Assembly: GCA_003513005.1 (NCBI GenBank)
Contig: DOTD01000004.1
Location: forward strand, 1-37,325
Source of the DNA: Desulfotomaculum sp.
Lineage (GTDB): Bacteria > Bacillota > Desulfotomaculia > Desulfotomaculales > Nap2-2B
Direction of reading: 5' to 3'
Length of the DNA: 37,325 nt
The notes beneath the pieces are model-generated. The model ran no database searches and was not told the origin of the DNA. It was given only the letters and a program-made list of their open reading frames with translations. A program made the position numbers and the translations under genes. Shown here piece after piece: positions 23,932 to 32,162 of the stretch. Every line of letters begins with the position of its first letter. The stretch's first letter is position 1.

Positions 23932-25026
23932 TTATATTTTTGTTAAACTTTTGGAGTTAACATTATACTTGTAACTGCCGTCCGTCAGCGTGCTATTATC
24001 GTTATCTTTAAAAGTAAGTTGAACATAGTCAATGCTGACATCGGCGTCATCCTCAAAAGTATCGGCAACTTCCTTGCCGATTGCTTTTACGCCGCTTTCA
24101 ATCTTACTGCTGGTCAAGTCGTCCCACTTGGAAGCAGCGCTGCTTGTAACTGCCCCGAGTACAACTTTAACGGTATCGTCATCGTAATAGGTAACAGTGT
24201 TTATTTCGAATTCTATGTCGTCTACCCAGAAATTGTCACCTTCAAGATTGTCCTCTACATCTTCAATGTCGGATTCTAAATCTCCCCGGTAGTCCTCATC
24301 CTTATAGCTCAATGAAAAGGTGGAGGTTCCGTTCTTGGTAAAAGTCACTAAAGTGTCATTGCTGTCGTTGTCTATAATTTTTCCGCTCACCTTGGTATCA
24401 TCGGAAAGCTCGTCCTGAATTTTATCCACCACGTTTTTGATATAGCTTTTTATTTCGCTGTCGCTTAACTTTGACCACTTAGTATCGTAACTGTCCAGGT
24501 TAACCTCAATTTTAACGGTTACATCATCTTCGTCACCGTCTAGTCTGATTTCATCAATTTTTACATTTTCCAAATAATCATAATCCGAAAACAGGTCGTC
24601 TTCCAAATCCCCAAGATCAGTGTTATTCTGTTTCTTGAGCGTATCAATCTCAGCCTGCATACTTTGAATTGTGCTGTTCTTCTGCGTTAACTGCGCTGTG
24701 AGGTCCTGGATTGTTTTGTCCTTCTGAGCCAATAACGAGCTGTCCGCTTCGGAATCAGTCTTGCCGGTTATTTTGACCGTCTTAAGCTTACTGTCCCAGT
24801 CAACCTTTAAATTTAACGCTTCAGCCACTATTCTGATAGGAACGAAAGTCCTTCCTTTATAAACAACCGGCGACTCGCTCGCTGCCGTGTTTATGGTTTT
24901 ACCGTTTACAATCAGTTTGACAACCTGGCTGATATTAGTCTGACCAGTCGATGCAGCTTCCGCAGTCAAAGTAACCAACAGTAACACACACAGTATCAGC
25001 AACACTGCAACAATTTTCTTCTTCAT
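23932..25026 (-). CDS. Secreted acidic protein with copper-amine-oxidase-N stalk domain and a duplicated domain
   Basis: 364 residues: signal peptide (1-25, cleavage near TAEAA), a single stalk-type domain (about 35-92, TFVPIRIVAEALNLKVDWD), a short coiled coil (about 95-135, LLAQKDKTIQDLTAQLTQ), then two copies of an Asp-rich domain of about 95 residues. The copies align at KWSKLSDSEIKSYIKNVVDKI and KWDDLTSSKIESGVKAIGKEV. The high Asp content suggests calcium binding or interaction with the wall. The start is ATG 25026 (AAGGAG 9 bases upstream). TTG 25035 touches the ribosome site and is less likely. It stands alone. Function unknown. Confidence 0.85.
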   Translation of the reverse strand: MKKKIVAVLLILCVLLLVTLTAEAASTGQTNISQVVKLIVNGKTINTAASESPVVYKGRTFVPIRIVAEALNLKVDWDSKLKTVKITGKTDSEADSSLLAQKDKTIQDLTAQLTQKNSTIQSMQAEIDTLKKQNNTDLGDLEDDLFSDYDYLENVKIDEIRLDGDEDDVTVKIEVNLDSYDTKWSKLSDSEIKSYIKNVVDKIQDELSDDTKVSGKIIDNDSNDTLVTFTKNGTSTFSLSYKDEDYRGDLESDIEDVEDNLEGDNFWVDDIEFEINTVTYYDDDTVKVVLGAVTSSAASKWDDLTSSKIESGVKAIGKEVADTFEDDADVSIDYVQLTFKDNDNSTLTDGSYKYNVNSKSLTKI

Positions 25027-25130
25027 AGTTTTCAACTCCTTGCAGGAATAATAAGTAATTCCACAACAAGAGGCGAAAACCCTTTACTTTAGTCTAAAAA
25101 AGTCGTCTTTCATAAAATCCGGACGAAATA

Positions 25131-25154
25131 AAAAAGCCGGCCTTTATAGCCGGC
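25131..25154 (-). terminator. Terminator of the glutamate synthase operon
   Basis: On the minus strand GCCGGC, a 7-base loop and GCCGGC (25149-25154 and 25136-25141) are followed by TTTTTT (25130-25135). It lies 24 bases after the last gene of the operon. Confidence 0.85.
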
Positions 25155-25177
25155 AGTGGTCAACTTTCCCTGTCTTA

Positions 25178-26023
25178 TTAATATGCGTATGTGTTTTTAT
25201 ACGGCCTTTTGGAAAGCGGCGTGATTTTCCGGAAACTTCCCTGGAGGATTTCTTCCGCATTTAATCCGAATCGCTGTGCAAATTCTCCTGTATACCGCCG
25301 GATAATTTCCAGGTCCCGGTTATCCGTCTCATAAATTCCAACGTCTTTCCCAAGCTGGTTCCTCTGCATGCTTCCTCTTACATACATTACACCGCCGTGC
25401 ATCCCGGTTCCTACATAGCCGGCATTATGGTTTTTGCCATCCTCCAGGCCGAGCCCCAGTAAAAGCACTATCCCGCCCGCCATGTACTCCCCGAAAAAGT
25501 CCTGCGCTGTTCCGCCAACCACAAGCACCGGAATTTTATCTTTGTATTCCTTCATGTGAATTGCAGCTCTATAACCAACATTATTCCTGATGAAAATCTT
25601 TCCGCCCCGCATCGACATGGCCACAACATCTCCGGCCTTGCCATGAACAATTATCTCTCCCTCGTTCATCGTATTGCCGACGCCATCCTGGGCATTGCCG
25701 TAAACAGTGATGCGCTGACCGTTCAGAAATGCCCCCAGGTCGTTACCGGGAGTTCCGTGTATGTCAAGTTCAACCCCACAGCCGGAGAATATGCCGAGCC
25801 TGGTGCCAAGATACCTGTGCCCGAAAACGTTGTTAATGGTAATCTCCCGCGCTCCCTTTGAAACTACCTCCCTGAGCAGGTCGTTCAATTCTTTGTGCTT
25901 CAGGCTCAAAGCGTCTATCCGGACCTGAGAGCCGCTGGCGGTAACATACTCACCAAGCTCACTTACAGGCCTGTTCCCTTCCAGGAACATTTCACGCAAG
26001 CCGGACTTCAAGTTTAACGCCAT
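25178..26023 (-). CDS. Glutamate synthase GXGXG-domain subunit (GltB part 3)
   Basis: 281 residues matching the C-terminal GXGXG beta-helix domain of the large glutamate synthase subunit, here as a separate protein. Repeats such as GNAQDGVGNTMNEGEIIVHG, GDVVAMSMRGGKIFI and GYVGTGMHGGVMYVRG build the helix. In the fused enzyme this domain holds the glutaminase and synthase domains in place. The C-terminal tail (FAQRFGLNAEEILQGSFRKI) is common to the split archaeal-type forms. It is last of five genes, 6 bases after the FMN subunit, and is followed by a strong terminator. Confidence 0.93.
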   Translation of the reverse strand: MALNLKSGLREMFLEGNRPVSELGEYVTASGSQVRIDALSLKHKELNDLLREVVSKGAREITINNVFGHRYLGTRLGIFSGCGVELDIHGTPGNDLGAFLNGQRITVYGNAQDGVGNTMNEGEIIVHGKAGDVVAMSMRGGKIFIRNNVGYRAAIHMKEYKDKIPVLVVGGTAQDFFGEYMAGGIVLLLGLGLEDGKNHNAGYVGTGMHGGVMYVRGSMQRNQLGKDVGIYETDNRDLEIIRRYTGEFAQRFGLNAEEILQGSFRKITPLSKRPYKNTYAY

Positions 26024-26029
26024 AAGTTA

Positions 26030-27544
26030 TCACTCCCCCGCTCCTTTTACTCCCAGAACATCCAGTTCCCAGCCTTCCAGCCCGACACCGCGGAGGTGAT
26101 CCCTGTTGCCCCTTATACTCTCTATTGCATTTATACCCATACCGCCAAGCATTTCCTTTATCTCGCGCTCCCAGCTCCTTAGCAGATTAACCAGCTTGGC
26201 GCTGACAATTTCAGGGTTAAGCCTCTTGGAAAGGTAAGGATCCTGTGTGCAGATTCCCCAGGAGCATTTCCCTGTATAGCATTTCTGGCAAAGCGTGCAG
26301 CCCATGGCGACCAGCGCCGCGGTGCCGATATATACTGCATCCGCTCCCAGCGCAATGGCCTTGAGGATATCCCCGCTGCACCTGAACCCGCCGGCCGCGA
26401 TAACCGAACATTTATTCCTGATTCCTTCGTCACGAAGTCTTTTATCAACAGCCGCCAAGGCAAGCTCAATGGGGATTCCTATATTATCCCTGATTATTTT
26501 GGGCGCCGACCCCGTTCCGCCTCTTATACCGTCGATGGCGACGATATCCGCGCCGGCCCTGACTATTCCGGAGGCGATGGCTGCAACATGGTGTACTGCG
26601 GCAATCTTAACAGAAATAGGTTTTGTATAGTTGGTAGCCTCTTTTAAAGCGTAGATCAGCATTGAGAGATCCTCAATTGAATAAATATCATGCTGCGGCG
26701 CCGGGGAAATAGCGTCCGTCCCCTCCGGAATCATTCTGTTCCTGGCCACGTTAAACGACACCTTCTCGCCGGGAAGATGCCCGCCGATACCAGGCTTGGC
26801 GCCCTGTCCAATCTTGATCTCAACTATTGACGCACAATTCAAGTATTCCGAATCAACGCCAAATCTTCCGCTGGCGCATTGCACCACAGTGTTCCCGCCG
26901 TATTCACCCCTCATTTCAAGGGGCATCCCGCCTTCACCCGTGTTAAAAAGAGTCCCGACTTCTTTGGCTGCCATGGCCAGCGATTTAAAGGCCTGGTAAC
27001 TGATCGCCCCGTAGGACATGGCTGAAAAAGCCACCGGAATTTCAATCATCTTGTTGGGATTCAATTCGCTCTTTATTTCAATGCCTTCTTCATTCATGGC
27101 AATTTCAAGCGTATCGTGCTTCTTCCCCAGAAAAGTTCTTAGTTCCATGGGTTCCCTCAGCGGGTCGATCGAAGGGTTGGTCACCTGCGAAGCATTTAAG
27201 ACAAGGTGATCCCAGTAGACCTTGTACGGCTTGTCGTTTCCGCTCCCGGTCAGGATTATGCCGCCGGTTTCAGCCTGCTTTTTCAAGTCCTGGAACTTTT
27301 CCTTAGTCCAGTTGTAATTAGTCTTGTACTGCGAAGGATGAGGCTGGATACAAAGAGCGCCTGTCGGGCAGAAAACAGCGCACCTCTGGCAGCCGGCGCA
27401 AACCTCCTCATTGGAGGACATAGCATCAAAATCCGGGTCATACTTGTGGCCTCCGAAAGGACACTGTCTTTCACAGACCCTGCACTTGATACAGCGGTCT
27501 GTTTTTCTTTCAATGGTAAATTCCGGCAACAAATACGAATACAT
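26030..27544 (-). CDS. Glutamate synthase FMN-binding subunit with ferredoxin domain (GltB part 2)
   Basis: 504 residues. The N-terminus has two 4Fe-4S motifs (CIKCRVCERQCP and CAGCQRCAVFCP, about residues 18-60). The rest is the FMN barrel of glutamate synthase: SAMSYGAISYQAF, GEGGM, GQGAKPGIGGHLPG, ISVKIAAVHHV, GADIVAIDGIRGGTG and ADAVYIGTAAL. The cluster loop CTLCQKCYTGKC keeps the three Cys of the usual CX5CX4C and adds one more. It reduces 2-oxoglutarate plus ammonia to glutamate using electrons from its own ferredoxin domain. The ammonia comes from the GATase subunit encoded 14 bases upstream. Confidence 0.95.
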   Translation of the reverse strand: MYSYLLPEFTIERKTDRCIKCRVCERQCPFGGHKYDPDFDAMSSNEEVCAGCQRCAVFCPTGALCIQPHPSQYKTNYNWTKEKFQDLKKQAETGGIILTGSGNDKPYKVYWDHLVLNASQVTNPSIDPLREPMELRTFLGKKHDTLEIAMNEEGIEIKSELNPNKMIEIPVAFSAMSYGAISYQAFKSLAMAAKEVGTLFNTGEGGMPLEMRGEYGGNTVVQCASGRFGVDSEYLNCASIVEIKIGQGAKPGIGGHLPGEKVSFNVARNRMIPEGTDAISPAPQHDIYSIEDLSMLIYALKEATNYTKPISVKIAAVHHVAAIASGIVRAGADIVAIDGIRGGTGSAPKIIRDNIGIPIELALAAVDKRLRDEGIRNKCSVIAAGGFRCSGDILKAIALGADAVYIGTAALVAMGCTLCQKCYTGKCSWGICTQDPYLSKRLNPEIVSAKLVNLLRSWEREIKEMLGGMGINAIESIRGNRDHLRGVGLEGWELDVLGVKGAGE

Positions 27545-27558
27545 TTTCGATCACCCAG

Positions 27559-28704
27559 CTATATAGAATTCTCCATGCTTAACAAATGATCAGTAGAGTT
27601 CATCCTCACCACAACAGGATTGCCTCCGTGCGGTGTCCACGCAAAATCAAGATCGGGCGCTACAGTTCTGATTGCCGCTTCTTCCGAGCTAAGATAGACC
27701 ATATCGTCTTTTGCTCCCGCGGTAATCGGCCTCAGCCTGATCCTGTCTGTAATCCCGAACATCTCGTTATGGCGAGCCACAATAACTGTGAACGGCCCAT
27801 TTAAAAGCAGGGGGCCATAAACCATCCGCAGCGTTGTATTAAGATGTTTTTCCTTCTCGTCCATCCGGTTGATCGCGTCCCACATAGGGGGGGCAAAAAT
27901 CTTCGAAGCAACCTCGATGGGATAGCCCTGCCTTCTCATCAAATAGTCCACGGCATAGGCCATAACTTCCGTGTCCGTAAATAAAGTGCAGTAATATCCA
28001 AACATTTCAAGAAATCTCCGGTTGGTCCCGTATGAAGAAATCTCTCCATTATGGACAACCGTCCAGTCAAGAATACTAAACGGGTGGGCGCCCCCCCACC
28101 ACCCGGGGGTATTGGTCGGGAACCTGCTGTGGACGGTCCAGATATAGCCTTCGTACATCTTATCAAGTAAAAAATAGTCCGCAATTTCTTCAGGAAACCC
28201 AACTCCCTTGAAAACGCCCATATTTTTGCCCGATGAGAATACATAGGCGTCTTCAATGCTCGTGTTTATGTGCATAACCTTATCGACCACAAACTCGTCA
28301 TCGGAAATGTTTCTTTCATCACCTTTTTTTTCCGGTGTGACAAAGTACCTCCAGACAAGAGGGGGGTGAAAGATGTTGACATGCGGATTGGTCGGTATTT
28401 GTTCGTCGTAAGAGACATTAAAATTTTCAGTCAGGTATTTCTCCACTATTGTCTTAACATCGCGCCATTTATCTTCAAACATTATGTGCAGAGCGTAAAA
28501 ATCCTTGTAATCCGGGTAGAGCCCGTAAACGGCAAATCCGCCGCCAAGGCCGTTCCCCCTTACCTTGATATTCTTGATCGCCGATATGGCAATGTTGCCC
28601 GGGAACATTTTCCCGCTCGTGTTCATCACACCAAAAAGGCCGCATGCTTCCCTGCCCTGGTCAGGCAGGTACCTCTCGCTGCTTTTACGCTCGTAACCGG
28701 TCAT
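27559..28704 (-). CDS. Glutamate synthase class II glutamine amidotransferase subunit (GltB part 1)
   Basis: 381 residues of the Ntn-hydrolase glutaminase fold. The catalytic Cys is C21 (REACGLFGVM), so 20 residues must be removed to expose it, as in fused glutamate synthase. Further family marks are VHSRFPTN, WTVVHNGEISSYGTN, FTDTEVMAYAVDY and the C-terminal VYLSSEEAAIRTV. It releases ammonia from glutamine for the FMN subunit. The start ATG 28704 overlaps the previous stop (ATGA) and has GGTGG upstream; the frame is open to GTG 28749, inside the previous gene. Confidence 0.93.
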   Translation of the reverse strand: MTGYERKSSERYLPDQGREACGLFGVMNTSGKMFPGNIAISAIKNIKVRGNGLGGGFAVYGLYPDYKDFYALHIMFEDKWRDVKTIVEKYLTENFNVSYDEQIPTNPHVNIFHPPLVWRYFVTPEKKGDERNISDDEFVVDKVMHINTSIEDAYVFSSGKNMGVFKGVGFPEEIADYFLLDKMYEGYIWTVHSRFPTNTPGWWGGAHPFSILDWTVVHNGEISSYGTNRRFLEMFGYYCTLFTDTEVMAYAVDYLMRRQGYPIEVASKIFAPPMWDAINRMDEKEKHLNTTLRMVYGPLLLNGPFTVIVARHNEMFGITDRIRLRPITAGAKDDMVYLSSEEAAIRTVAPDLDFAWTPHGGNPVVVRMNSTDHLLSMENSI

Positions 28705-29999
28705 TGATTCACCACCCCCAGGATAAGATCCTTTTCCAGCAGTTCCCACCTTAAATTCTCCGGGATGCTCCCATAACCAAAGTCCTCATTAAAAAGATCA
28801 TCCGCAAATTGGGAAACATCCGCTTTGGTTCTCATCAGATTGACAAATATACCGGCCCGGCTGATTTTCCCCGCCAGGATAAATCCTGCGATTCTTCCTT
28901 CCCGGAGGATGAATTTCCGATAGTACTTCTTCTGCATGTCCAACCGGCTAATATTTACAAAGCCGCCCGGGTCTTCTGCAGAAACATTCAGTCCGGCGGT
29001 AATCAGACAGAGATCGAAAAAGTGCATGGAATTCATATTGGTTGACCAGACGTTCTCCCGCCTGCCGCCGGCCATATTTGCGCCGGCAATCCTTCCCCCG
29101 AGGTAAGCATTCGGCCAGAGCGGGATAACCTTGCTTATTCCGGCAACGGAGTCATAACCCTGGGCGCAGTCCCCGCAGGCGTATAGATCTGCTTGAGAAG
29201 TTTCCATTCTTTCGTTGACTAAAATACCCCTGTCGATCTTTAAGCCCGCCTGAACGCCCAGTTCGATCCTCGGGGCGACGCCCATCGCCAGAACCAGCAT
29301 ATCACAGGGAATCTGTGTGCCGTCAGTCAAGACTACACCGTCAACCGCACTGCCGCCTTTAATCTCTTTGATCGTATTGTTGGTGGTTACCTGCACCCCT
29401 TTTTCTGCGAAAAGGGCTTCCAGCAAGCTGGAGACGGGTTCGTCAACAACGGGCGCCAGGACTCTTCCGGCAAGTTCTACTACATGCGCCTGCAGGCCCT
29501 TTTTGCACAGAGCCTCGGCAGCCATCAGGCCGATCACTCCGCCGCCAAGCACAACCGCTCTTTGCGCATTTTCCAGGGCCTTTTCAATCTTTAAAACATC
29601 GTCCATATTTAAAAAAGTAAAGATATTTTCCTTGTCCAAACCTTCCATCGGCGGGATAAGCGGCCGGCCGCCCGTCGCTAAAAGCAGCTTGTTATAGCCA
29701 ATCTTTTCGCCACCCGAAAGCAGAACCTCTTTTTTACCGGTGTCTATATCAACGGCTTTTTGTCCAAGCAGGGCGGCAACATTAAGCTTTTCATAAAAGT
29801 CAGCTTTTCTGTAATACATCTTTTCAAGATCAATTTGACCTGCAAGGTAATAGGGTATAAGCGCCCTGGAATATACACGGCAGGTTTCCTCCGCAACTAA
29901 AGCGATTGTTCCGGAACGGTCGATACTTCTGAGCATTTCTATACAGCCCATGCTTCCGGCCGAATTTCCGACAATTACGTAATCAAACCCTCGGGTCAC
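28701..29999 (-). CDS. FAD/NAD(P)-dependent oxidoreductase of the glutamate synthase operon
   Basis: 432 residues of the pyridine-nucleotide-disulphide oxidoreductase family, nearest in style to NirB/NADH oxidase flavoproteins. The FAD site is VIVGNSAGS at the N-terminus, NAD(P) binds at VVLGGGVIGLMAAE (about 147-160), and the second FAD motif is DLYACGDCA. No redox-active CxxxxC pair is seen. The start GTG 29999 overlaps the ferredoxin gene by 17 bases. It probably carries electrons from NAD(P)H to the ferredoxin subunits and so feeds glutamate synthase, replacing GltD. This role is inferred from the operon. Confidence 0.88.
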   Translation of the reverse strand: MTRGFDYVIVGNSAGSMGCIEMLRSIDRSGTIALVAEETCRVYSRALIPYYLAGQIDLEKMYYRKADFYEKLNVAALLGQKAVDIDTGKKEVLLSGGEKIGYNKLLLATGGRPLIPPMEGLDKENIFTFLNMDDVLKIEKALENAQRAVVLGGGVIGLMAAEALCKKGLQAHVVELAGRVLAPVVDEPVSSLLEALFAEKGVQVTTNNTIKEIKGGSAVDGVVLTDGTQIPCDMLVLAMGVAPRIELGVQAGLKIDRGILVNERMETSQADLYACGDCAQGYDSVAGISKVIPLWPNAYLGGRIAGANMAGGRRENVWSTNMNSMHFFDLCLITAGLNVSAEDPGGFVNISRLDMQKKYYRKFILREGRIAGFILAGKISRAGIFVNLMRTKADVSQFADDLFNEDFGYGSIPENLRWELLEKDLILGVVNQ

Positions 30000-30453
30000 T
30001 TATTACCCCCCCTTCTTCCTGATTGATATAGACAAGCGCTTCATTCGGGCAGTGACTTACGCAGTAGGGTTTTTCAAATCCTTCGCAGAGGTCGCATTTG
30101 ATCACTTTTTTGTTCTCCCGGTCGATAATAATTCCGCCGTAAGGGCAGACCAGCACACAACTGTAACAGCCGACGCATTTTTCGGGATCATGGATTACCT
30201 TGCCGCTTATGGTATCCTTATACAAAGCGCCGCTGATGCATGCAAAAACACAATCCGGCTCTGAGCAATGCCTGCACTGAAGAGCAAAAGTAACAGGCAG
30301 TGGTTCCTCCACGATAACTCTGCTTAAAGCCGCGGGCTTTTCCAGCAGAAAAGCTTTTAAGATGTCCTTCGTCCGGGAATGGGCTACCACACACCATATT
30401 TCACAAAGGTGGCAGCCTATACAGACCTCCGGTTTGATCAAAATCTTTTTCAT
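29983..30453 (-). CDS. Four-cluster 4Fe-4S polyferredoxin (CooF/HycB type)
   Basis: 156 residues with four Cys groups: CIGCHLCEIWC, CRHCSEPDCVFAC, CVGCYSCVLVCP and CDLCEGFEKPYCVSHCP, enough for four 4Fe-4S clusters as in CooF, HycB and DmsB electron-transfer subunits. It is cytoplasmic, with no signal peptide. It is the first gene of the glutamate synthase operon and overlaps the flavoprotein gene, so it likely shuttles electrons between that flavoprotein and the FMN subunit. The ATG has AGGGGGG 5 bases upstream. Confidence 0.93.
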   Translation of the reverse strand: MKKILIKPEVCIGCHLCEIWCVVAHSRTKDILKAFLLEKPAALSRVIVEEPLPVTFALQCRHCSEPDCVFACISGALYKDTISGKVIHDPEKCVGCYSCVLVCPYGGIIIDRENKKVIKCDLCEGFEKPYCVSHCPNEALVYINQEEGGVISDPRV

Positions 30454-30479
30454 TATGCCCCCCTATTATCAAGGCAAGA

Positions 30480-30508
30480 AAACAAAAACCCACGGCAGGC
30501 AACCGTGG
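30480..30508 (-). terminator. Intrinsic terminator in front of the glutamate synthase operon
   Basis: On the minus strand CCACGG, loop TTGCCTG, CCGTGG (30508-30503 and 30495-30490) then GTTTTTGTTTT. It lies between glnA and the ferredoxin gene, 37 bases before the ATG, where read-through would be needed to reach the operon from glnA. Confidence 0.75.
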
Positions 30509-30600
30509 ATATATTTGCCGCAAAATCAGGGCAAATATATCTTCATTTAAAATAACCTGATCGTGGGCGTCATTGCCCTTTTGTCCGGCGCATCTTGGCC
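30508..30600 (-). promoter_or_regulatory. Structured glt leader with ANTAR-like hairpins (weaker case)
   Basis: Starting 18 bases after the glnA stop are two small hairpins: GGCC-AAGATG-CGCC (30600-30587, one mismatch, A at loop position 4) and GGGC-AATGAC-GCCC (30578-30565, loop with A1 and G4). Then comes a perfect 12-base stem, GATATATTTGCC/GGCAAATATATC (30541-30530 and 30519-30508), sharing its last base with the terminator. AGGGCAA of hairpin 2 can also pair with TTGCCCT of the long stem. Confidence 0.45.
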
Positions 30601-30618
30601 TATTATTTTAACCAGCTT

Positions 30619-31956
30619 TTAATACTTGGTCAGATATTCTTCCAGTTCCCAGGGATGTACCTGTATCCGGTACCGTTCCCATTCAATTCTTTTAGCCTCC
30701 AGAAAGCGCTCTATGACGTGAGAACCCAGCGCATCCACGATCACTTGATCAGCGGTCAACTTGTTCAGGGCCTCGGAAAGGTTTTCCGGCAGACTATCTA
30801 TGCTAAATTTCTCACGCTCTTGCGGAGTCATCTCATATATATTCTGGTCACATGACTGCGGTGGCTTAATCTTATTTTTAATCCCGTCCAATCCCGCTTT
30901 CAGGCATACAGCCAGGGCCAGGTATGGGTTGCAGGACGGATCTGGGCTTCTTAATTCGATCCTTGTGGACTGACCTTTTTTAGCCGGCACACGAATTAAA
31001 GGACTACGGTTCCGGGAAGACCAGGCTATATATACCGGCGCCTCGTAACCTGAAATTAGTCTCTTGTATGAATTCACAGTCGGGTTTGTGATTGCGGTGA
31101 GAGCCTGTACATGGTTCATCAACCCGCCAATGTAATAAAGACATGTTTCACTCAAATGGAGGGGCGCATCGGATTCGTAAAAAACGTTGACCCCGTCCTT
31201 CATTAGAGACTGGTTCAGGTGCATACCCGAACCGGGAAGACCTATAATTGGTTTGGGCATGAAAGTTGCGTGCAGACCGTGTCGCTGCGCAATCGTACGC
31301 ACGACAAACCTGAACGTCTCTACCCTGTCGGCAGTCTCTAAAGCATCGGCGTATTTAAAATCAATTTCATGCTGGCCCGGCCCGACTTCGTGATGCGAAG
31401 CCTCAACTTCATAACCCAGTTCCTCCAGCGTCAAGACCATATCCCGCCGGGCGTCTTCTCCAAGATCAACAGGAGTTAAATCAAAATAACCCGCCTTGTC
31501 ATGGGTGATTGTTGTCGGTTGGCCGTTGCTGTCCACATGAAACAGATAAAACTCAGCCTCGGGCCCGACCATCATTGTATACCCCATTTCCTTCGCTTCC
31601 TGACTGACCTTCTTCAGTATAAAGCGGGGGTCTCCAATAAAAGGTTCTTCATCCGAGGTATAAATATCACAGATTAGACGCGCTACTGCTCCCTCCCGGG
31701 GTCTCCATGGAAAAACAACAAACGTGGAAGGATCCGGCCTCAAATACATATCCGATTCTTCAATCCGCACAAACCCCTCGATTGATGAACCGTCAAACAT
31801 AAGTTCTCCGTTTAATGCCTTCTCCAGTTGCTCTACAGTAACAGAAACATTTTTCAGCACCCCAAAAATATCGGTAAATTGAAGACGGATAAACTTAACA
31901 CCGAGTTCCTTAGCCATCTTTAATACTTCATTGTTATCCAGCTTTTCCAACCGCAA
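30619..31956 (-). CDS. glnA: Glutamine synthetase type I, first-in-map copy
   Basis: 445 residues of GSI-alpha type. N-terminal FIRLQFTDIFG, FDGSSIEGF, metal site VGPEAEFYLF, ATP-site HATFMPKP, GSGMHLNQSL, flap NSYKRLISGYEAPVYI, and RSPDPSCNPYLALAV. No adenylylation Tyr segment of the GSI-beta type is seen, so control is by feedback and at the RNA level. It makes glutamine from glutamate, ammonia and ATP. The start is TTG 31956 (AAGGGA upstream). It has its own promoter and attenuator and is followed by the glutamate synthase operon, giving a complete GS-GOGAT pathway. Confidence 0.96.
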   Translation of the reverse strand: MRLEKLDNNEVLKMAKELGVKFIRLQFTDIFGVLKNVSVTVEQLEKALNGELMFDGSSIEGFVRIEESDMYLRPDPSTFVVFPWRPREGAVARLICDIYTSDEEPFIGDPRFILKKVSQEAKEMGYTMMVGPEAEFYLFHVDSNGQPTTITHDKAGYFDLTPVDLGEDARRDMVLTLEELGYEVEASHHEVGPGQHEIDFKYADALETADRVETFRFVVRTIAQRHGLHATFMPKPIIGLPGSGMHLNQSLMKDGVNVFYESDAPLHLSETCLYYIGGLMNHVQALTAITNPTVNSYKRLISGYEAPVYIAWSSRNRSPLIRVPAKKGQSTRIELRSPDPSCNPYLALAVCLKAGLDGIKNKIKPPQSCDQNIYEMTPQEREKFSIDSLPENLSEALNKLTADQVIVDALGSHVIERFLEAKRIEWERYRIQVHPWELEEYLTKY

Positions 31957-31987
31957 CTCTTCCCTTCGTTCAGGGCGAAATATTTAC

Positions 31988-32067
31988 AAAAAAAAGCCCC
32001 CACTCAGGTAGAATTAATTTACCTGTTATGATGGCCCCGTAGCCTAAATAAGTACGCCCTTGTACTT
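31988..32067 (-). promoter_or_regulatory. ANTAR-type attenuator of the second glnA
   Basis: On the minus strand hairpin 1 is AAGTAC-AAGGGC-GTACTT (32067-32050), a perfect 6-base stem with a hexaloop carrying A1 and G4. Five bases later is hairpin 2, GGCTACGGGGCC (32044-32033). Its 3' arm GGCC is also the start of a terminator stem (32035 to 31996, core CAGGTA/TACCTG) followed by eight T (31995-31988). Hairpin 2 and the terminator exclude each other, as in ANTAR antitermination. Confidence 0.75.
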
Positions 32068-32086
32068 GTTTATCAACTTGTAGATT

Positions 32087-32095
32087 ATTATAGCA
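32087..32095 (-). promoter_or_regulatory. Extended -10 promoter of the second glnA
   Basis: On the minus strand TGCTATAAT: a perfect -10 with the TGn extension, which can work without a clear -35. Transcription would start near 32080, about 13 bases before the first attenuator hairpin. Confidence 0.6.
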
Positions 32096-32162
32096 TGTTT
32101 GTTCGAAAAGAAAAGTATTTTTTAGCGGAAAAATATAACTTCCTGGAAAGCAAAGTCAATCA

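Noticed and set aside
30762..31956. The two glnA genes as one recent duplication or assembly artefact
   Set aside because: They differ at many residues (for example FDGSSIEGF against FDASSIHGF) and have different leaders and start codons, so they are old paralogues.
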